From: Berberis thunbergii
Taxonomy: Eukaryota; Streptophyta; Magnoliopsida; Ranunculales; Berberidaceae
Reading direction: 5' to 3'
Length of the DNA: 64,000 bases
NCBI GenBank assembly: GCA_003290165.1
Contig: QNQO01000522.1
Span: 620,001 to 684,000, forward strand
This document shows, piece after piece, positions 58,241-64,000 of the stretch. Made by a program: the position numbers and the translations under genes. Under the pieces are notes generated by a model. It did no database searches, was not told the DNA's origin, and worked only from the letters and a program-made list of their open reading frames with translations. Position 1 is the first letter of the stretch. Every line of letters starts with the position of its first letter.

Positions 58241-58680
58241 TAGCCAACATGTATTATGATTGTTCGATAGATTGATTCATTGTTACCTAATTGTAAACCC
58301 CCTCTTTGTTTAAATGTTTTACTAAATTCAGAACGAAACATTGTCTTGTTAGGGTCATAAATTATGCTTGATTAATCCCCAACTTTTGTTATATTACGCA
58401 CTCAAGTGCTGGATTTCTTTTTGTAAATAAATTGGTTTTTTCAATGGACTTTCCTCATCTAGCAGCCTCATGTACACAATGTTGATAGTGAACTTGGAAC
58501 AAAACAATATCCTTTTAATACTCAATTAGTCCCCCCCCCCTCCATTTTATCGTTTATGTGATGCTGCTGGATATTTTTGTTCAATTTAGGTATGCTATTG
58601 AGAAAAAAAACTATGAATTGGTATTTTGAATGCATCTTTCTCATCCCGAAACCTAATCTATAAAGTGTGTTTAGGATCAA

Positions 58681-60600
58681 ATGGGTGACTGTAGGAGTCT
58701 TGGCAGCAACTATTTTCCTCGTAGTCAGTCCAGGAAGATCCCCATTGGGGTTATGGTTGAAGAGCCACCAAATCTGTACGCTAATATGTGGCTGAAATTG
58801 TTAATTGCGTAACATTTTTCTCTTTAGGTAGTCTTATATATTGTGAAGTTAATTGACAAGGATGCAATACATATCAGGTTTGTTAAACAAAGAAGTTCAT
58901 CAATTTGCTCTTGGAAGCTGATGACGGCACCCTTGATTTAAACAGAACTGCTGATGTACTGGAGGTAGACATGTTTATATCCCTATGTCCTATGATGTTT
59001 ATGATAAACATTGTTGTATGACCTGCTTTTGCAGTGCTTCATTTTGGTTTTCATTCTTTGACAGGTCAAGAAGAGGAGGATATATGATATCACAAAGGTT
59101 CTTGAGGGAATAGGATTGATAGAGAAAACGTCAAAAAATAATATACGTTGGAATTAAGAAACAAATATATATTTTTTGATCATTTCACATACAAGTTCAA
59201 TTATACTAGCTTATTGCTAACAATGTCTTTATAACAGGGGCCTGAATTCCTCAAGGCCAGCAGAATTAGATGATCAAGTTACTAGCTTGAAGGTGCTCAC
59301 TCACTAACTCTAGCATTCTTGCCTGGAAATTTAATCACATTGCTTTTGGCTATTGCTTACCATTAGATCTTTGGTTGATCTCGGGCATTTGTCATGCTTT
59401 AAAGTACGTGACGTATTTAAAGATTTTAATACCATGTTTGGTTTTAATCAATATCACGTACTTTTACAGGCCGAAATTGAAAGATTATATGCTGAAGAGT
59501 GGAGGATTGATAATGAGATAAGGTTTTGTTATTTAAACTATTCTACTACAAAATTTTTTTTCTCATTCATCCATGTCAAAGCTAGGCTAACATCATGTCC
59601 TTGTTCCAGACAAAAGCAAGAAAAATTGAATGCCCTGGATGAAGATGAAAACAGTAGAAAGTACGTTTATTTCTAATGCTGCTTTGGATTCGGTATATAG
59701 TTTTGTTCCCATATAGATGAACTGCATGTCATTTTGTAGGTTCATGTTCTTAACTCAAGAAGATATCATGAGCGTTCCCTCCTTCCAGGTTTAGTTTGAT
59801 GTGGAAGTCCAATATAATTTTGTGTATTTGCATGTCACTTTGGCACCCGTTTCTTATATTTTTATATATACCTTTATGTGGTACAGGGTAACACACTTAT
59901 TGCAATAAAAGCTCCGACAGCAAGTTCTCATGAAGTCCCAGATCCTGACCAGGTGCGTAAGAGGGATGATTGTGCTGAATTTTCCTGGAAACAGTTTGGA
60001 CATTATCTGATTCAACAACTTTCAATGAACAGGATGTTGATTTATCAGAACAGCCTTTCGATCATTCACAAAGGCAATTTCGAATTATTATTAGAAGTAC
60101 TACAGGACCTATTAATGTGTACCTAGTGAGGTAATTCATTTTCAGTGGTGGAATGCTTTTTTTTATTATGCCCATCTCTTTGCTTGGAAATATTTCTATC
60201 TAGTTGATGTTTTCTTCACTTTTTATTGTCTCTATTGTTACAGTAAACGCAAAAGCATCCATGAAGATATCAAATTCAAGCATACAGCACTGCATAATTC
60301 TTCAATTGGTAATAGTAGCTTTATAAGTGATCCATCGTTGCAAAAAGCTCAATGTTGGGGATTTTCATATGAGGTTAGAGAAGACGAAGCCAGTTGTATA
60401 TTTCTCCAGATTCATCCAGCTTAGTGCATTCTAGCGGGTTTCAGAGGATTGTTCCATTGGAAGCTAAAGTAAGGATAGTATGGCGTCAAGTAAGATAAGT
60501 TCTCTCTGTTTTCTTTGTTGACTAAACTTCAGTTTGGTTGCAGATTGACGATGATTACTGGTTTTCAATAGGAAAGATAGCGACTCCATGTTTGTTATAG
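58681..60600 (+). pseudogene. E2F-type transcription factor gene copy with introns (captured)
   Basis: Exons in order: 58878-58964 start of the winged-helix DNA-binding domain (GLLNK, then INLLLEADDGTLDLNRTADV); 59065-59153 its recognition part ([26 protein letters not shown]); 59238-59292 and 59470-59522 leucine-zipper-like dimerisation (AEIERLYAEEWRIDNEIR); 59610-59660; 59740-59789 (LTQEDIMSVPSF); 59887-59951 (TLIAIKAPTASSHEVPDPDQ); 60032-60130 (FRIIIRSTTGPINVYLV); 60245-60311; 60404-60470 (GFQRIVPLEA); 60544 on (IDDDYWF). The order matches plant E2F: DNA binding, DP dimerisation, marked box, C-terminal acidic region. E2Fs drive S-phase genes with DP partners. Most introns keep GT/AG ends. 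Damage: one extra G before the KKF position, a lost donor after NNIRW, and no N-terminus. Confidence 0.92.
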
Positions 60601-61199
60601 CCTGGTTTGTGAGTAGAAATAAAGGATACCCTTATTCATTAACCTGTAGCAACCCCTGTGATATATAATATCTTTAGTTCGGGTAATAGCTCCATCTTCA
60701 TGGTGGTAGAACTTGCACATTGATAGCATCAGAAAATTTTCATGGGTATACATTTAAATAGGATCAAACTTATTTCGCTGGCAAATCTACACGGAAGGCT
60801 TTACATTAGGTTAATTCAGCTTATGTCTTGTCTTCGTTGAATTGCCTAGGCGACCAGCTGCTAATAAATATCGTATGTAGAATTTGTGCACTCTATTTCA
60901 TATTTAGCATTTTGATTGAGCTTTATTTTACTTTATTTGCAGGGAATAATGCACAAGGACCTAGGAGTTCAGAGTATGCAATGGAGAATGTTCAATATGA
61001 ATCTGTCAGAGCATTTCACTAACACTGCATGAACAGCTTTGGATTGTCTGGATGTTGGTGACCGGACTTGATTGTACTTTTGATTTTGTTATTGCAATGA
61101 CTATCTTACTGTTTTCATATGAGCAGTTACGTTGAAAGAACCTGTAAATTTTGTTGATGTTGGTCTTGTTATTGTAATGACCAAGTTAATTATAATATT

Positions 61200-61790
61200 T
61201 TCAGTAAGATATCTGCTAAGTCATTAGCTAAATAGCACCTTGAAGGGTAAAACATGTTTTTTTTGTAAGTTGGGCATTTTTTTTGTAAGCTGTAAGAAAT
61301 TAAACTGAATAAAATTTCCATTTTGTCATAGTATCAACTTCACTCTTCTGTGTTGTTCAAAGATTTTGCAAGAATCATGTAGTGACAGTATTTTCAATAG
61401 TATAATTTATTATGTGATGCTAATTTATACAATTGCTTCTTCTAACAAAAATCAGCATCATGCACTATGTGATTCTCTTTACAATTAGTATCATCTTTTG
61501 TTGAGATGCAAATTTGTAAAGTTGAATCATTTAGTAAAAATTAGTATCATTTGGCTAATGATACTAATTTTAAGTATGTGATTCTCTTTTACAATTAGTA
61601 TCATCTTTGTTGAGATGCAAATTTGTAAAGTTGAATCATTTAATAAAAAATAGTATCATTAGTCAAATGATACTAATTTTAAGTAGTATCACTTTCAACA
61701 TGATTTTAAATTTAGGATCACCAAGAATAGTATCATTTGATAGGTGATTCTAATATTTTCAGCTACACTTCAAAACAGTTACAAAAACAC
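61200..61790. repeat. CACTA subterminal repeats (AGTATCAT motif), right side
   Basis: AGTATCAT or its complement ATGATACT occurs many times between about 61485 and 61735. A block of about 110 bp (TGTGATTCTCTTTACAATTA through GAGATGCAAATTTGTAAAGT) is present twice (61467-61570 and 61576-61680). Related AGCATCAT and AGTGATACT motifs occur near the left end at 57300-57345. Confidence 0.85.
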
Positions 61791-61808
61791 TGTTTTGGTG
61801 TAGTGAGG

Positions 61809-63290
61809 CCCCACCTTCCGCTTGCCTTGATAAATAGGAGCTCCTAAGTATCTTAGCAGTGATTCCTTGTGTTCGAACTTGGTCACTATTTTGATGGTTT
61901 CAATTCCCTTTGAAGGCGCATTATTTTCAACGAAAAAAAAAAAAAACACTTTTCCATTCGTTAATTTTTTTGACTGGACAGTTCACAATAGTTTCACAGA
62001 AATTTCATACAACCCTGGACGATGCTTTCCTACCATTCAAGAATATCATAGTGTCGTCTGCATACGATAAATGTGTTGTTGGATTGGTTACTTCTATTGC
62101 AACTTCTAGGGATATAGAAGTAACCAATCTTCTCCTTGTAGAATGCACAAGTAAGCCCTCTATTCAAAACTTCAACCGCTAGCAATGGGGATAGTAGGTC
62201 CCTTGTCTCAATCCTCTAGAGGAACTAAAGAATCCATTATTTACTCTTGCCTTAAAACAAAAACCCCACATTTGTATCACAGGCAAAACGCTGCAACACT
62301 AAGACTATGAAATTCCATTCGATGACATCGTACCACTTTTTCCATATCAAGCTTAAGTATCACATTACCGCACTTTTTTACCGTATAGATCTCATCATCT
62401 CTTCCGCCAACCCTGTATTCTCATAAATGAGCATTGATTTTACAAAAGCTCCTTGCTCCCTGAGAGATAAGTTCGGAAAGACTCTGCCAAACCATTGCAA
62501 TAATCTTCTTGAATATTTTATACACCGCGTTATATAAATCGATGGGATGAAACTACTGTAAGATTTTGGTGCCTCCGCATTCGGATTCAAAGCAATAAAA
62601 TTTGATGTAAAATCCCCTGGCAGAGAATATCTATAAAAAAAAATATAAAAAATAATAATAATTGATTGCTTCCCATAGATACATGCCCACTATTGCCCAA
62701 CAACTTTCGAAGAAACAAGATGTAAGAGCACTATCATGAGGAATCCTGAAAAGGGCTTCCTTTACTTCCTCCAGAAGAGGAGGTTTTATGAGGGATGTGT
62801 ATTTTCCTATCATTTACCATGTTTCAGAATACAATCCAAAAACTAAAATCTTCGCACAATGTTTTGGACGTAAATAGATCGTGGAAAAATGCATTTGTTT
62901 TTCTCTCGATAATTATGATGGTTCCAAAATAACATTCACGTTTGTCAGAATAATCTCATTCTTAGCTCTATTTTTTGTTTGATTTTACTGAGACAAAAGT
63001 TTTTGCGCATGTTTTTCCTTCTTTAATTTCTTTTCTCCTGATTTCTTCTTCAAATATGTCTTACCTTGTAGACGAGCATTTTTATATTATGCCTTATATG
63101 TATACAAATTGCTTATTACTTGCACATCCCAGGATTCTTGTGTGATATTCTCTCACAAGCGGATCTCATCTTTCAACATATGAATCCTGTTGATAATATT
63201 ACCAAAACTTTCTTTGTTCGATCTCTTAAGACCAGATCTCAAATATTTAATTTTCAGGTCTAACCTATTGAGAGCATAATAATTTTGCAA
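61809..63290 (-). pseudogene. Minus-strand L1 LINE, upstream part (reverse transcriptase)
   Basis: On the minus strand: SFGNIINRIHMLKDEIRL near 63215-63160 (the linker before RT), LLEEVKEALFRIPHDSALTS at 62780-62725 with FFESCWAIVG, then at 62560 FIPSIYITRCIKYSRRLLQW and LREQGAFVKSMLIYENTGLA (the Q-x-A-F-V-x-x-R-x-I-x-D-N block). The MLKLDMEK region (62355) and a degenerate YADD region follow, and LGAPIYQGKRKVG at 61850-61815 ends at the CACTA insertion. The remaining 3' part is at 56461-57262. Stops and frameshifts are frequent. Confidence 0.88.
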
Positions 63291-63379
63291 ATATCATTCA
63301 ACAGCTAGCAACAAAATTATGAAAATTCGTATGTAAAGTCCACGTTTTTTGGCATCTAAATAGGGAAGTACGAGTTAAG

Positions 63380-63908
63380 GCTGTTGATGATACATCTTAA
63401 TAAACCGATCATTGCCACCATACACGAGGTAGAGAACATCCATCACGAGGATATGGACGTCCCATCTACTGGGCCAGCCTGTCAAACCCAAGAAGAATGA
63501 AACCAACCATAGGGGCCCAGACAAGGCCCACTATAAGAAGTTATAATCAAAGTATGAATCCAGACCCGAACAAATCAAAGCCCAAATTCAGGCCTGACAC
63601 AAATTCTCTCATAAAGAAGATGAACATTACACCAAAAAAAAAATCATGGAGGGAGTTACATCTCCATCAAGGAGGAAACATGCTTAAGTCACGCAGAGAA
63701 TTAACCACGACTATTATAAAAGGTAAAGGGAACATTCAACACAGGTATGCAACTTTAATTGAGTTTTGTTCCAAATTTACTTCACTCTTCAAACAAAGTT
63801 GTTGACTTAAACATCAAAGTGTCTTCAGCCACCAAAAAAGTGGTCTTTGGCAGTCTAACATTTGTTTTGTAGGTCAAACTTACAGGAGGATGGATTTTGG
63901 ACACTTCA
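63380..63908 (+). repeat. Gypsy (Tat-like) 5' LTR at the window edge
   Basis: The stretch ends in CA at 63908, a few bases before a primer-binding site. Its U5-like part reads GTTGACTTAAACATCAAAGT, then GTCTTCAGCC and TTTGTAGGTC. This has the same GACTT-x-A-x-C(A/G)TC-x-x-AGTG core as the LTR of gypsy element A. The start is set tentatively at TGTTGATGATAC. A frame inside it (63497-63805) is not a known protein. The internal region lies beyond the window. Confidence 0.55.
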
Positions 63909-63911
63909 GTT

Positions 63912-63930
63912 TGGCGTCGTCCATGGGGAA
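63912..63930 (+). other. Gypsy primer-binding site
   Basis: TGGCGTCGTCCATGGGGAA follows the LTR end after three bases. Plant Tat/Athila gypsy elements have TGGCGCCGTnnnnGGGGA-type sites here. The site orients the element on the plus strand, running off the right edge. Confidence 0.7.
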
Positions 63931-64000
63931 CGACGAGTTTCCTTTCTGAAAAGAAAACTCAGTGACAAAGTTCACCAGGATCTTGTTAAGAATCAAACAA

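Larger units (their letters stand above)
57266..61805. mobile_element. CACTA element carrying an E2F gene copy (Pack-CACTA), TSD AGG
   Basis: The left end is CACTACACCATTATTGG and the right end TGTTTTGGTGTAGTG, so the TIRs share CACTACACCA. AGG lies directly outside both ends (57263-57265 and 61806-61808), the 3 bp TSD typical of CACTA elements. Deleting the element and one AGG rejoins L1 reverse-transcriptase sequence. Subterminal DNA on both sides is rich in AGTATCAT/ATGATACT motifs. It has no TNPD-like transposase; its cargo is a multi-exon E2F-like gene on the plus strand. Confidence 0.95.

Noticed and set aside
58490..58560. C-run and nearby frames as an E2F N-terminal exon
   Set aside because: No residues match the conserved region before the DNA-binding domain. 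The N-terminus appears absent from the capture.

Overview
This 64 kb window reads as nuclear DNA of a flowering plant, most likely a eudicot with a repeat-rich genome. The evidence is lineage-specific: plant L1-type LINEs with a C-terminal RNase H, Ty3/gypsy chromovirus and Tat-like elements, a Ty1/copia element, plant hAT and Mutator transposases, CACTA ends, and captured pieces of plant genes with introns. I see no intact host gene. Almost every coding stretch is a transposable-element protein or a captured gene fragment, and nearly all carry stops or frameshifts. No rRNA, tRNA or CRISPR structure was seen.

The layout is a set of nested insertions, many of which can be bounded to the base by target-site duplications (TSDs). 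From 1 to 9.4 kb lie a nonautonomous hAT end, an RNase H scrap, an LTR fragment, a long CT/CTT microsatellite, and a decayed BED-finger hAT transposase gene. That gene is split by a 1.5 kb nonautonomous hAT (TSD CATTTARC), and a sibling copy follows at 7.7-8.5 kb. From 9.4 to 13.3 kb lies a tandem-repeat field that resembles the variable 3' region of Tat-type gypsy elements. From about 13.3 to 23.8 kb is a composite segment ending in a CACTA-like terminus. It holds exons of an ATG18-like autophagy gene, a broken polyubiquitin gene with its leader intron, a near-perfect hairpin MITE, a 3.9 kb hAT (TSD TGGTGCAG) and a solo LTR (TSD AGAGC).

From 23.8 to 31.8 kb is an old gypsy element (gag, protease, LTR; minus strand). 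Its protease gene is split by a 5.5 kb chromovirus (TSD CTACC). An L1 fragment follows, then a third copy of the nonautonomous hAT (33.4-34.3 kb), then 5 kb of AT-rich DNA with a probable LTR remnant and a 131 nt hairpin. A MULE transposase relic (39.7-42.3 kb, minus) is followed by two head-to-head L1 elements. The long plus-strand L1 (43.6-56.5 kb) has been split by a 589 bp TRIM (TSD CAAAA), a 4.8 kb copia element (TSD ATGTA) and a 511 bp nonautonomous hAT (TSD GTTGGCAA).

The last 7.5 kb is a minus-strand L1 split by a 4.5 kb CACTA element (TSD AGG). That element carries a multi-exon copy of a host E2F transcription-factor gene. The window ends at a gypsy 5' LTR and primer-binding site. 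The genes do not form a pathway. What connects them is insertion history, and the two gene-carrying CACTA-type elements (E2F; ATG18 plus ubiquitin) are the most interesting content.
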